A program made the translations under genes and the position numbers. This document shows, piece after piece, positions 42,596-52,917 of a DNA stretch of 64,000 nt. Positions within the stretch are counted from its first letter, which is position 1. Every line of letters begins with the position of its first letter. The notes under the pieces were generated by a model. It was not told the DNA's origin, did no database searches, and saw only the letters and a program-made list of their open reading frames with translations. Origin of the DNA: Nitrosomonas sp. sh817 (GTDB lineage Bacteria; Pseudomonadota; Gammaproteobacteria; Burkholderiales; Nitrosomonadaceae). The stretch is taken from positions 1,967,691-2,031,690 of the forward strand of contig NZ_CP133083.1 of the NCBI RefSeq assembly GCF_030908545.1, given 5' to 3'.

Positions 42596-44968
42596 TTAAT
42601 TTCTTAATGTTGCGCCGAATTTATTTTTCAAAATTTCAATTAACTGGGTTACTGCAGAATCCGCTTCCGCATCAGTTAATGTTTTCTCAGTATCTTGTAA
42701 CAACACACGGAATGCAAGACTTTTTTTGGTATCTCCCATGTCTTTCCCGCGATAAATATCGAATAGCGAAATATCGGTAACAATCTCTGATTTTTCTGCA
42801 TACATGCCGTCAAGGAGCGTTTGAACATTAATATCATTATCAACCAAAACTGCTACGTCTCGCCGAATGGGTGGAAATTTAGAAACTTCAGTTACTGTTG
42901 GTATCGTTCTTTGTAGCAAGCTATCCAGATCGATTTCAAACAGTACCGCATTTTTTTGCAAACCATATTTTTTTTGCCAATGCGGGTGTAACTCACCTAG
43001 CCACCCGACAGATTGACCATCAATCGTGATTCGTGCCGTTTTCCCTGGATGCAAAGCGGGGTGAGAAAATTTGCTGAAATGCACGTTTCGCCCTTTGAAT
43101 AGTATTTCAACATCAGCTTTGACATCATAGAAATCGACACTTTTTTCCGGTATCCCCCATTGCTCTGCAACAACATCGCCGTAACTAAGTCCCGCAAGTT
43201 TCTCAAGCTGGCAATAATGGTTATCTTCCGTTCTGCCAAAACAACAGCCAACTTCAAACAAACGCACCCTGGTTTGCTTTCGATTCAAATTAAATTGCAA
43301 ATTCGAAATGAGACCACCAATCAACGTGCTGCGCATAACGCTCATTTGACTCGCAATGGGATTCATTAATTCAATAGGATCGCTATTATTGACTAATTCA
43401 CGCTCCCAAGATTCATCTACAAAAGCATAATTAATAACCTCGTGATAATCACGAACCGTTAATAATCGCTTCATCTCCAACACCGGAAGCTTTTTCTCGG
43501 AAGCCGGCAACATGACCATATTGGCATGCGGACTAAAACTTGGAATACGATCGTATCCATAAATACGTGCCAATTCTTCAATGAAATCTTCCTCAATTGA
43601 TAAATCAAAGCGATAACTTGGTGGTATCACTACAAAAACATTATCTTTCTCGGAAAATTTCAAACCCAAACGATCAAAAAAGTCAGCAACTTGATGTTTA
43701 CTTAATTCAATACCCAGCACCCTCTTAATCCGATCAATGCGAACATTAACCGCTGTCCGCAGCGGTAATTGATGTTTAACTTCAGTGATAGGGCCCGCTT
43801 TACCGCCACAAATGGATTGTATGAGATAAGTAGCGCGTTCCAATGCATTCCTGGTTACTGAGAAATCAACTCCGCGCTCAAACCGATAAGCGGAATCCGA
43901 ACTAAATCCAAGTACAAACGATTTGCCACTGATCACACCCGGACTAAAAAAAGCGCTTTCCAGAAAAAGGTCAACCGTGCCTTGTGTCACACCACTGTCC
44001 ATCCCCCCCATAATGCCTGCCAGTGCCAGCGGCTTATGCGCATCAGCAATGAGCAACATTTCAGGAGTTAGATCAATCTGATTACCATTGAGCAGTTGTA
44101 TCTTCTCGTGAGAGTGCGCATATCGCACCTGAATGGCATCCGATACTTTAGCAAGATCAAAAGCATGCATCGGCTGCCCAGTTTCCAACAGTACGTAGTT
44201 GGTAATATCGACAATAGCATTAATCAACCGGATACCACTTCGTTCCAATCTTTGAGCCATCCACATCGGCGTAGCTACATCCGGATTTATTTCTCGCATT
44301 ATCCGCCCGCAATATAGCGGACAAGCATCTGCCGCTACCACTTGCACCTTTAACGTTTCTTCAATTTCAGCTGGTGTATGGCACTGTTCTAATGCATTCG
44401 AATTCAGCTCCGCATTCGTAATAGCGGCAACTTCTCGCGCCACACCCGCAATCCCTAAGCAGTCAGCGCGATTGGGAGTTAGCTTTAACTCAAATACATT
44501 ATCATCAAGCCCATAATAGTTACGGAAATCAACACCTACCGGCGCATCCTCCGGGAGCAGCAGCAAGCCTTCGGCCGCTTCACTGATTCCTAGCTCCTTC
44601 GCGGAACACAGCATCCCAAAAGATTCTATCCCGCGTAATTTTGTTTGCTTGATAGTAAAGCCGGGCAGATTCGCCCCCTCCAGCGCACAAGGAACCTTGA
44701 CTCCCACAGCTACATTGGGAGCGCCACAAACAATTTGTAAGAAATCCTTATCGGATTTTCCGGTCTTCACGCGACAAACTTTTAGGCGATCTGCGGTCGG
44801 ATGTTTTTCGACCGAAACAACTTCGGCCACCACAACACTATTAAATACAGCCGCTACCGGTACAATGCTCTCAATTTCAATGCCTGCCATCGTAAGCACA
44901 TGAGCCAACTCGGCACTACTATAAGGAGGATTCACAAAACTGCGTAACCAGTTTTCAGAAAATTTCAT
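42596..44968 (-). CDS. pheT: Phenylalanyl-tRNA synthetase beta subunit
   Basis: A 790-aa protein of normal length for bacterial PheT. The N-terminal MKFSENWLRSFVNPPYSSAE is followed by the tRNA-binding OB fold (VVVAEVVSVEKHPTADRLKV, IVCGAPNVAVGVKVPCALEG), the B3/B4 editing region (residues about 200-390; ITNYVLLETGQPMHAFDLAK), the B5 domain, the core (EEDFIEELARIYGYDRIP) and the C-terminal ferredoxin-like anticodon-binding domain (FPPIRRDVAVLVDNDINVQT). It forms the alpha2-beta2 enzyme with PheS, whose gene ends 41 bases upstream. Confidence 0.97.
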   Translation of the reverse strand: MKFSENWLRSFVNPPYSSAELAHVLTMAGIEIESIVPVAAVFNSVVVAEVVSVEKHPTADRLKVCRVKTGKSDKDFLQIVCGAPNVAVGVKVPCALEGANLPGFTIKQTKLRGIESFGMLCSAKELGISEAAEGLLLLPEDAPVGVDFRNYYGLDDNVFELKLTPNRADCLGIAGVAREVAAITNAELNSNALEQCHTPAEIEETLKVQVVAADACPLYCGRIMREINPDVATPMWMAQRLERSGIRLINAIVDITNYVLLETGQPMHAFDLAKVSDAIQVRYAHSHEKIQLLNGNQIDLTPEMLLIADAHKPLALAGIMGGMDSGVTQGTVDLFLESAFFSPGVISGKSFVLGFSSDSAYRFERGVDFSVTRNALERATYLIQSICGGKAGPITEVKHQLPLRTAVNVRIDRIKRVLGIELSKHQVADFFDRLGLKFSEKDNVFVVIPPSYRFDLSIEEDFIEELARIYGYDRIPSFSPHANMVMLPASEKKLPVLEMKRLLTVRDYHEVINYAFVDESWERELVNNSDPIELMNPIASQMSVMRSTLIGGLISNLQFNLNRKQTRVRLFEVGCCFGRTEDNHYCQLEKLAGLSYGDVVAEQWGIPEKSVDFYDVKADVEILFKGRNVHFSKFSHPALHPGKTARITIDGQSVGWLGELHPHWQKKYGLQKNAVLFEIDLDSLLQRTIPTVTEVSKFPPIRRDVAVLVDNDINVQTLLDGMYAEKSEIVTDISLFDIYRGKDMGDTKKSLAFRVLLQDTEKTLTDAEADSAVTQLIEILKNKFGATLRN

Positions 44969-45009
44969 AAGACTTTCAGATTGATAATAATTGTTGAATA
45001 ATCGATAGA

Positions 45010-46035
<1,026 letters not shown>

Positions 46036-46078
46036 TCAATATTAAAGAACAATCGTAAAAATTCCATTATGCCCTACA

Positions 46079-46113
46079 AGAAAAAGGGAGGTTCAGGCTT
46101 CACCCGACCTCCC
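46079..46113 (-). terminator. Hairpin terminator/attenuator between rplT and pheS
   Basis: On the minus strand the stem GGGAGGT / ACCTCCC with a further internal pairing (CGGG / CCTG) is followed by TTTTT. It lies 26-60 bases after rplT and 50 bases before pheS. It may uncouple ribosomal-protein from synthetase expression. I see no PheM-like leader peptide rich in Phe. Confidence 0.7.
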
Positions 46114-46138
46114 ATGTTCAAAAATAAATGCAAATCAC

Positions 46139-46498
46139 TTATATAGCCAAACTGGCCTTGGCTTGCTGCACAATTTTCTCAAATGCACTTTTATCGAATA
46201 CTGCCAAGTCTGCCAAAACTTTCCTGTCGACTTCAATACTGGCTTTTTTTAAGCCATTCATAAATACGCTATAGGAAAGACCAAATTCGCGAGCCGCAGC
46301 ATTAATCCGCGCGATCCAAAGCGCCCTGAATTGCCTTTTCCGTTGGCGGCGATCCCGGTAAGCATATTGCCCCGCTTTCATGACAGCTTGTTTTGCTATC
46401 CGGTAAACATTCTTACGTCGACCACGATACCCTTTGGCCAAATCCAAAATTTTCTTATGGCGCGCATGCGCTGTAACACCACGTTTTACTCTAGGCAT
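46139..46498 (-). CDS. rplT: 50S ribosomal protein L20
   Basis: A 119-aa basic protein with the L20 signature: [60 protein letters not shown] and [20 protein letters not shown]. It binds 23S rRNA early in 50S assembly and in many bacteria represses its own operon. It lies 12 bases after rpmI. Confidence 0.98.
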   Translation of the reverse strand: MPRVKRGVTAHARHKKILDLAKGYRGRRKNVYRIAKQAVMKAGQYAYRDRRQRKRQFRALWIARINAAAREFGLSYSVFMNGLKKASIEVDRKVLADLAVFDKSAFEKIVQQAKASLAI

Positions 46499-46510
46499 GA
46501 TCGCTCCTCG

Positions 46511-46708
46511 TTATGCGTAAGGCATCATTGCACGGATTGAAGCTTCATTCGTAGCATGAACAGCCGCAACCCCACGCAATTGGCGTTTGTTTTTGGTCGT
46601 CTTTTTTGTCAATATGTGACGTTTAAAGGCTTGCGAGCGTTTGATACTCCCATTGGCTCTAAATTTGAAGCGCTTTGCTGCGCCACTTTTGGTTTTCATT
46701 TTAGGCAT
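46511..46708 (-). CDS. rpmI: 50S ribosomal protein L35
   Basis: A 65-aa protein with the L35 pattern [20 protein letters not shown], then [17 protein letters not shown]. It lies between infC and rplT in the universal infC-rpmI-rplT order. The 115-base gap upstream, after infC, may hold an L20-responsive regulatory structure or promoter; I cannot define one by eye. Confidence 0.97.
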   Translation of the reverse strand: MPKMKTKSGAAKRFKFRANGSIKRSQAFKRHILTKKTTKNKRQLRGVAAVHATNEASIRAMMPYA

Positions 46709-46823
46709 ACATTCTCCTCATTTAATATGATTCTAGGTGTTTCAATATTGAAAGCTTTCCAGACCTAAAAATCACTTGTTATTTCAGGTAAATCACTTAC
46801 AGATTTAAAAGCAAAAAGCGGAG

Positions 46824-47396
46824 TTATGAAATGATTGTCGAATCATTCGCAGCAGATTTAGGTTTATCTATCCGTATATCTTTGCGCTTGGGCGATAATA
46901 CCATGACCATTTGTCGACCTTCCATTTTTGGAAATTGTTCAACTATGGCACAAGATTCCAAATCAAGTTTAATTCGTTCTAATAAGCGCATCCCAAACTC
47001 TTGGTGAGCCATTTCCCTTCCTCGGAAACGCAAGGTCACTTTAACTTTATCACCATCATTTAGGAAGTTTATTAAACTTTTCAATTTGATATTGTAATCA
47101 CCCTCGTCCGTATTAGGTCTAAATTTAATTTCTTTAATTTGTACCTGTTTCTGCTTTATTTTTGCATCATGCTTCTTCTTACTTTCCTGATAGCGGAACT
47201 TGCCATAATCCATCAAACGACAAACAGGTGGTTGTGCTGTTGGTGCAATTTCAACAAGATCGACTCCTGCTTCCTCTGCCATTGCATTCGCAGCGGCAAG
47301 CTTAACAATACCAACCTGTTCTCCGTCGACCCCAATTAACCGAACTTCTGGCACATCAATCTCTTCATTGATGCGCACTGATTTTTCCTGAACTAT
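46824..47396 (-). CDS. infC: Translation initiation factor IF-3, AUA start
   Basis: A 190-aa IF-3. Typical segments are [80 protein letters not shown] and [20 protein letters not shown]. No ATG/GTG with a good ribosome site fits the N-terminus: GTG at 47378 lacks one and would cut conserved residues. An ATA at 47394-47396 lies 8 bases after GGAG (47405-47408) and gives [14 protein letters not shown]-3 genes classically use AUU/AUA/AUC starts, which IF-3 itself discriminates against, so it is autoregulated. It follows thrS by 41 bases. Confidence 0.93.
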   Translation of the reverse strand: MVQEKSVRINEEIDVPEVRLIGVDGEQVGIVKLAAANAMAEEAGVDLVEIAPTAQPPVCRLMDYGKFRYQESKKKHDAKIKQKQVQIKEIKFRPNTDEGDYNIKLKSLINFLNDGDKVKVTLRFRGREMAHQEFGMRLLERIKLDLESCAIVEQFPKMEGRQMVMVLSPKRKDIRIDKPKSAANDSTIIS

Positions 47397-47437
47397 GGCA
47401 AATTCTCCAAGATAATTCTATTAAACAATCTATCGCT

Positions 47438-49345
47438 TTAACGCTTTAATGATATTTCTTTCTTGAGTTGCTCAAGCAATGAATTAACGGTCATTTGACC
47501 TAAATTCTCTCCGCCCCGGTTTCGAACGGAAATCAAATTTGCTTGAACCTCTTCATCCCCAACAATAATTTGATAAGGAAGTTTCTGCAGGCTATGCTCC
47601 CGAATTTTATAGGTTATCTTCTCATTTCTCAAGTCCAAGCTTGCACGAATGCCATGTTGCTTCAAGTGTTCAGCTACTTTCTCAGCATAATCAACCTGCG
47701 AACGTGAAATGTTCAATACAACGACCTGTTCTGGCGATAGCCATAATGGAAGGGCTCCCGCATAATTTTCTATTAAAATACCGATAAATCTTTCCAAGGA
47801 ACCCAATATAGCTCTATGCAGCATAACGGGTATCCTGCGGGAGTTATCTTCAGCGACATATTCAGCGCCTAAACGATCCGGCATAGAAAAATCCAGTTGA
47901 AGCGTTCCACACTGCCACACTCTTCCAATACAATCTTTGAGTGAAAACTCAATTTTGGGACCATAAAACGCACCTTCGCCCGGTTGCAATTCCCAATTCA
48001 ACTTTGCCTCAGCTAACGCGGCTTCAAGAGCCGCCTCTGATTTGTCCCACTGCTCGTCTGAGCCAACTCGCTTAAGTGGTCGAGTTGAAAGTTTCACCAT
48101 GATATCTACAAAACCGAAATCCGCATAAACAATTTTCAATAAATCAATAAACCGGACTACTTCTTCTTGAATTTGATCTTCAGTACAAAAGATATGTGCG
48201 TCATCTTGCGTAAAAGCTCTGACTCGCATAATGCCATGCAATGCGCCAGATGCTTCATTTCGATGACAGGAACCAAACTCCGCCAGTCGAACCGGAAGCT
48301 CCCGGTAACTCCGTAGACCTTGATTAAATATTTGTACGTGACCAGGACAATTCATCGGCTTAATAGCAAAATCCCGTTCATCGGAATTTGTTGTAAACAT
48401 ATTTTCACGAAAATTCTCCCAATGTCCGGATCTCACCCAAAGCTCTTTGTCCAAAATCTGTGGTGTGCGAATCTCCTGATAACCATTCTGATTCAGAATG
48501 TTTCTCATATACTGCTCAATCTGTTGCCATAAAATCCAACCTTTAGGATGCCAGAATACCATTCCGGGCGCTTCGTCTTGCGTATGAAATAAATCGAGCA
48601 ATTTTCCAATTTTTCGGTGATCTCTTTTTTCAGCTTCTTCAAGTCTGTGCAGATAATCTTTCTGATCGTCCTTATTGGTCCACGCAGTACCATAAATACG
48701 CTGCAACATTTCGTTGTTCGAATCACCGCGCCAATACGCACCCGCTACTTTCATCAACTTAAAAACTTTAATCTTCGAGGTCGCTGGGACATGTGGTCCT
48801 CGACAGAGATCAGTAAAGTTGCCTTGTGAATAAAGCGATAACTGCTCATCTCCTGGTATTGATTCAATTATCTGTGCTTTATAGTGCTCTCCTTGTTGCT
48901 TAAAAAAATTAATGGCTTCTGTGCGGTCCATAATTTTTCTTTCAATTCTTAAATCACGTCGACTGATTTCCGACATCCGTTTTTCAATTGCAGCAAGGTC
49001 ATCAGGTGTAAATGGCCGTTTATATGAAAAATCATAATAAAACCCATCATCGATGACAGGTCCAATCGTAACCTGCGCTTCGGGGAATAATTCCTTCACA
49101 GCATGTGCGAGCAAATGCGCGCAAGAATGACGTATGATTTCAATCCCTTCAGGATCTCTTTCCGTAATAATCGAAAGCTCGCAATTTCCATTGATTGGAC
49201 TGGAAACATCAACCAATTTTCCATTAATTTTCCCGGCAATCGCTGCTCTGGCAAGCCCTGCACCAATTGATGACGCCACATCCATGATTGTTATGGGCTC
49301 ATCATAAGTACGTTCTGATCCATCAGGTAAACGAACAACAGTCAC
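47438..49345 (-). CDS. thrS: Threonyl-tRNA synthetase
   Basis: A 635-aa class II synthetase. The TGS domain comes first ([20 protein letters not shown]), then the editing domain with the HxxxH of [16 protein letters not shown] and its [19 protein letters not shown] end, then the catalytic core (zinc ligand in [64 protein letters not shown]) and the anticodon domain. I prefer GTG 49345, since AAAGGA lies 6 bases upstream; a TTG five codons earlier overlaps that site. It heads the thrS-infC-rpmI-rplT-pheST operon. Confidence 0.96.
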   Translation of the reverse strand: MTVVRLPDGSERTYDEPITIMDVASSIGAGLARAAIAGKINGKLVDVSSPINGNCELSIITERDPEGIEIIRHSCAHLLAHAVKELFPEAQVTIGPVIDDGFYYDFSYKRPFTPDDLAAIEKRMSEISRRDLRIERKIMDRTEAINFFKQQGEHYKAQIIESIPGDEQLSLYSQGNFTDLCRGPHVPATSKIKVFKLMKVAGAYWRGDSNNEMLQRIYGTAWTNKDDQKDYLHRLEEAEKRDHRKIGKLLDLFHTQDEAPGMVFWHPKGWILWQQIEQYMRNILNQNGYQEIRTPQILDKELWVRSGHWENFRENMFTTNSDERDFAIKPMNCPGHVQIFNQGLRSYRELPVRLAEFGSCHRNEASGALHGIMRVRAFTQDDAHIFCTEDQIQEEVVRFIDLLKIVYADFGFVDIMVKLSTRPLKRVGSDEQWDKSEAALEAALAEAKLNWELQPGEGAFYGPKIEFSLKDCIGRVWQCGTLQLDFSMPDRLGAEYVAEDNSRRIPVMLHRAILGSLERFIGILIENYAGALPLWLSPEQVVVLNISRSQVDYAEKVAEHLKQHGIRASLDLRNEKITYKIREHSLQKLPYQIIVGDEEVQANLISVRNRGGENLGQMTVNSLLEQLKKEISLKR

Positions 49346-49428
49346 AACTAATCCTTTCAAAACGTTTACGACAATAAATTACAATTCAACACCAACCACA
49401 TTTTCATAAAAAACACTTGGTCATGCGA

Positions 49429-50184
49429 TCATTTGATCATGGACGCTTTATACCAGTTATTCATTTTTTGCAGAGCACTCAGAATTTTAGGAGAAAATCC
49501 AATCGCAACCGCATCAACCAAGCAATACCAAGCTGCAACCCCACTAGGAGGATTTCCTTGACTCCAATTGAACACCGGTTCAATTGAAGCCCACTTCCAT
49601 GTACCTGCCGCCGTGCCAATAATCTCGAGCCATGTACAAATAAAAAAAGCTCCTAAATAAACCATTGGTGATCGGCCTTTAAAAAGACAGATTACAAAAA
49701 TGCAAAATAAAAAAGCACCAACTTGATCACCTTGTTCCGGTATACCGCTAATGCCCCATAGCGACCACAGTCCACCAACAATAATTACCAAAATAGCCAG
49801 TTTTTTGGCATTCATCAAGAAAAAACGTGAGCGCGAAAGTGCCACAGCCGTTAAATATACCATACCATGTCCAGGCGGGACGTAAAGAGGCACATTGCCA
49901 AACCGATAGGTATACCCTTCCATATAAATAGATGCAAAATGTTCACCTGCAGTCGCAAATGCTACAGCGACAACAACTTGCATTCTCACTTCTCTGTTCT
50001 CACCAATCAATAAGCCAGCCAGAAAAATCCAAGCAATCACGCCAAGCAAATTTTGAGTCTCGTAACTAGCACTACCATCAATTACCAAACTGACTGCGAC
50101 ACAAAAAAAAGTAAACCCCGCAATAAAATAATCTCTATTTCTGTGTGGATAGTTCGCATCAGGTTTTGGAAAATGATCCAACAT
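49429..50184 (-). CDS. Conserved multi-pass membrane protein
   Basis: A 251-aa protein with about seven membrane helices: YFIAGFTFFCVAVSLVIDGS, NLLGVIAWIFLAGLLIG, MQVVVAVAFATAGEHFASIY, LAILVIIVGGLWSLWG, VGAFLFCIFVICLF, MVYLGAFFICTWLEIIGTAA and AAWYCLVDAVAIGFS. Polar loops carry GYTYRFGNVPLYVPPGHGMV and TWKWASIEPVFNWSQGNPPS, likely functional. I do not recognise the family. It lies between the hao operon (past a terminator) and thrS, in the same direction, and its position near cytochrome genes may be chance. Confidence 0.75.
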   Translation of the reverse strand: MLDHFPKPDANYPHRNRDYFIAGFTFFCVAVSLVIDGSASYETQNLLGVIAWIFLAGLLIGENREVRMQVVVAVAFATAGEHFASIYMEGYTYRFGNVPLYVPPGHGMVYLTAVALSRSRFFLMNAKKLAILVIIVGGLWSLWGISGIPEQGDQVGAFLFCIFVICLFKGRSPMVYLGAFFICTWLEIIGTAAGTWKWASIEPVFNWSQGNPPSGVAAWYCLVDAVAIGFSPKILSALQKMNNWYKASMIK

Positions 50185-50203
50185 TAAAACAACCTCGCTC
50201 TAA

Positions 50204-50227
50204 CAAAAAGCCCGCCAAAGGCGGGCT
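50204..50227 (-). terminator. Intrinsic terminator of the hao operon
   Basis: An 8-bp GC-rich stem (AGCCCGCC / GGCGGGCT) with a 3-base loop, followed on the minus strand by TTTTTG. It lies about 90 bases after the cycB stop codon and 20 bases before the membrane-protein gene, closing the hao-haoB-cycA-cycB unit. Confidence 0.9.
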
Positions 50228-50314
50228 GTTAATTCTTACAGATATCAGTTTCTAATATTATTACTTAACACTGAAAAAATCGAAGAAAACCTGTTTCAGA
50301 AGAATAACTGCCAC

Positions 50315-51004
50315 TTACTCCTCGTCATCCTCGTCATCTTCATCACTTTGGGATTCTCCGGCTTCATTTGCGCCAGATTCCCCCTCGTCTTCATCCTCTT
50401 CGTCTTCCTCGTCCCCATCTTCATCACTGTCTTCATCTTTCTTCAGCACCATCTTGCCAGCTGCCAAACTCGCATTCAAGTCCGTCATCGGCGCTTCTTC
50501 ATGTACTAAATTCTGATGACAGTCTATGCACGTCGCACCTTCCGTCTTTAACTTCTTGTGCGCTTCCTGTGCATCCGCTCCCGGTGGATTCGGGTCTTTA
50601 TGACAGTCTCTGCACGTCACACTGTCCCATTTCTTCAGATTCATCCGCGCATCATGCGCCATGATCAATCGCCGCTCGTTAAACTTCTCCAGCGTCGAGT
50701 AGTCATTGATCAGTTCTAAGTACAGTTCCCGCGCACCATCCACCGCATGGGTATACAGCGCTAAGTGAAAGTTCTTGAATCCTTGCGGTATATGACAGTC
50801 CTTGCAGCCAGGATTGACGCCCAACGCGCCATAATGCGTCGATTGCTTCAGTTCCGTTTGCGTGTAGGTCATCGAGTGACAACTGGTGCAGAATTCTTCG
50901 GTTGAGAGTGCCGCTTCTCCACCAAATACTACCGCTACCAGCAATATCCCGAGTAACCCGCCTGTCAGTAGCGTGCCTATCGCTCCTTTTTGTATCCCTG
51001 TCAT
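50315..51004 (-). CDS. cycB: Tetraheme cytochrome cM552 (NapC/NirT family)
   Basis: A 229-aa membrane-anchored cytochrome. An N-terminal helix (GTLLTGGLLGILLVAVVFGG) anchors it; four CxxCH heme sites follow (CTSCH, CKDCH, CRDCH, CIDCH). It is thought to pass electrons from cytochrome c554 to ubiquinone. The last ~55 residues are almost all Asp/Glu with Gly/Ser, a tail not needed for heme binding and probably on the periplasmic side. Its ATG overlaps the cycA stop by one base, and a strong terminator follows. Confidence 0.95.
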   Translation of the reverse strand: MTGIQKGAIGTLLTGGLLGILLVAVVFGGEAALSTEEFCTSCHSMTYTQTELKQSTHYGALGVNPGCKDCHIPQGFKNFHLALYTHAVDGARELYLELINDYSTLEKFNERRLIMAHDARMNLKKWDSVTCRDCHKDPNPPGADAQEAHKKLKTEGATCIDCHQNLVHEEAPMTDLNASLAAGKMVLKKDEDSDEDGDEEDEEDEDEGESGANEAGESQSDEDDEDDEE

Positions 51005-51717
51005 TACTCTTTCCCTTTACCTTTTTTGTCCGCTGTTTTTTCCTTGGCGCTTGCTTGGAATTCATCGTGATACTTGAATTTCGGTTCGCCTACGAAAGTG
51101 CCGTCCAGTTTGTAGTGTTCGTGCATCGCTTTGACGTCTTTGACCATCTTGTCAAAGTCAAACTTGTATTTCGCGTCTACTTCCGGTGTGAACGGTGTGT
51201 ACGGTGCTTTCGCGCCTTTCCACGGTGAACCTTCGTAGTTTAAGTGACAGGCTGCACAGGCTTCTTCAAAATGAAAGTCTTGTCCTTTGTCTGCAACCAC
51301 TTTACGCTGTGTGGTGGTGCCTTTGCTTTCAAATGCTTGACCTGCTTTGCGGTGATCTCCTCGGTAGTTCTTGCCGCCGCCATGACAGGATTCACAGCCA
51401 ACCGCCGCGAGTGGCTTTTTCGCTGTTTCAATGGTGTAGCCGCCTTTCTTACCCCAGCCGTCAACGTGACAGCCTACGCAGTCTTTATCTTGCGTGTAGT
51501 CTTTGTCCGGATCCAGCTTCGCTTTGATCTTGGCTTCTTTGCGGGCGCCAGGCTTTAATGATTCCATCGCCTTGGCATGCGCGGTGTCTTTCCAGGATTT
51601 CGCTTGCGATTTGTGGCAGGAGCTGCATTTGGTGCGTCCTTCAAAATCCGCCAGTGCCGCACTGGAAAATAATGCCGCTGCCAATATTGATAGTATGTAT
51701 GCGATCGGGTGTTTCAT
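51004..51717 (-). CDS. cycA: Tetraheme cytochrome c554
   Basis: A 237-aa periplasmic cytochrome with signal peptide (IAYILSILAAALFSSAALA) and four CxxCH sites (CSSCH, CVGCH, CESCH, CAACH). It accepts electrons from hydroxylamine oxidoreductase. Length and order match Nitrosomonas c554. The C-terminal tail is lysine-rich (AKEKTADKKGKGKE). A 168-base gap separates it from haoB, which could hold an extra promoter, while it is translationally coupled to cycB. Confidence 0.96.
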   Translation of the reverse strand: MKHPIAYILSILAAALFSSAALADFEGRTKCSSCHKSQAKSWKDTAHAKAMESLKPGARKEAKIKAKLDPDKDYTQDKDCVGCHVDGWGKKGGYTIETAKKPLAAVGCESCHGGGKNYRGDHRKAGQAFESKGTTTQRKVVADKGQDFHFEEACAACHLNYEGSPWKGAKAPYTPFTPEVDAKYKFDFDKMVKDVKAMHEHYKLDGTFVGEPKFKYHDEFQASAKEKTADKKGKGKE

Positions 51718-51885
51718 CCTTCCTCCTTTATGCTTTATGCTTTTTTAATCCAATTCCGATGGCTTCGTATTGTACGCTATCGTCCGTTTGTGTAAATGAC
51801 TATGTGGCCGCTTTGCGCCTTTTTTGTTGTGCCGGTGTTGTACTTTCTTTGCGTTCTTTTGTGTTCCCTGAGTCCTTGCTGTTCT

Positions 51886-52917
51886 CTACGGCAGTTTGTA
51901 TACCCAGTAGCCGCCTTGTTGATAGATCAGCTGCGCCAGTTCCAGTTCTGTCGGTGCTGGTTTGTCTACAAACGGCAACATTCTGGCCAGCAATGTTTGG
52001 CTGCTCTTTTCGTCGCTTAGGAAGAATACCCGGATTTCATTGTCCGACAACGATTGCAGGGTGTAGGTGTCAAAGTTGTTTTCCTTCACCTGTACTTTCA
52101 TTTGGTTGATGAGGCCGTGCATGTTGCCTGTCATCGGGAAGTTTTGATAGGCGACGCCAATTTCTTCCGGGTACATGAGTCCCAGTTTGTATAAGTCGGT
52201 TACGTGTACGATCAGGTAGGTTTCCCGGTCGGATCCTATCAGTTGCCGCAGTTGTTTGATGCCTTCTTCCGCTGGCGCCGCTAGTGCCCCGCTGAATTGT
52301 TTGAAGCGTTCCAGTTCTTTGGCGTCGGGTTTGCTTTCCCAGAATTGCTTTTCATACGCGCGTATCGCTTCACTTTGTTCCAGCCATGGAACCGGTATCA
52401 TCAGCGGTTCGTTCAGGTGGTTGGTAAAGAAAGTGTCGCGTCCGGTGAGCAGTTTGATTTGCCGTGAGGTGTCCCACCAGCTGAGTATCAATGCGTCTTT
52501 CGGTGCGTATTTGCTGATTGCGGTTGCCAGTACCGTCAGTTCCGATGGCTTGCGGTCGAAGTTATAGAGTACTTCGTTGGTGCTGTTCTTCCAGTAAATC
52601 AATACCGGGGGCTCAGCGTTTTGTTGGGCGACGATAAATTCCGCGATCGGTTTGTCGATTCCTTCCGCTTTGACTTTGTATTCGCTTAGCTTCAGCTCAG
52701 GCCAGTCTTCCAGCCCCATTTTGCCGAATTTTTGCACATCGCCTTCCGCTATCAGTTGGTATTGATAAGGCGCCGGTATCGGTTTAAACCAAAGATAGGC
52801 AAACCAGCCTAACAAAAGCAAACCTCCCGTCACCAGGAGTATCCCTAATGACGGGAGCAGCTTGTCTCCCGATCGCACTACTTTGGTAGTGCGATCTGTC
52901 GTGTCAGCGCCTATCAA
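51886..52917 (-). CDS. haoB: HaoB, conserved protein of the hao operon
   Basis: A 343-aa protein always found directly after hao in ammonia oxidisers. An N-terminal helix ([20 protein letters not shown]) anchors a large periplasmic domain ([59 protein letters not shown]). It has no CxxCH motifs. Its exact role is unknown; assembly or stabilisation of HAO is often suggested. The start appears to be TTG, overlapping the hao stop by 4 bases (TTGA), which couples translation. Confidence 0.93.
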   Translation of the reverse strand: MIGADTTDRTTKVVRSGDKLLPSLGILLVTGGLLLLGWFAYLWFKPIPAPYQYQLIAEGDVQKFGKMGLEDWPELKLSEYKVKAEGIDKPIAEFIVAQQNAEPPVLIYWKNSTNEVLYNFDRKPSELTVLATAISKYAPKDALILSWWDTSRQIKLLTGRDTFFTNHLNEPLMIPVPWLEQSEAIRAYEKQFWESKPDAKELERFKQFSGALAAPAEEGIKQLRQLIGSDRETYLIVHVTDLYKLGLMYPEEIGVAYQNFPMTGNMHGLINQMKVQVKENNFDTYTLQSLSDNEIRVFFLSDEKSSQTLLARMLPFVDKPAPTELELAQLIYQQGGYWVYKLP

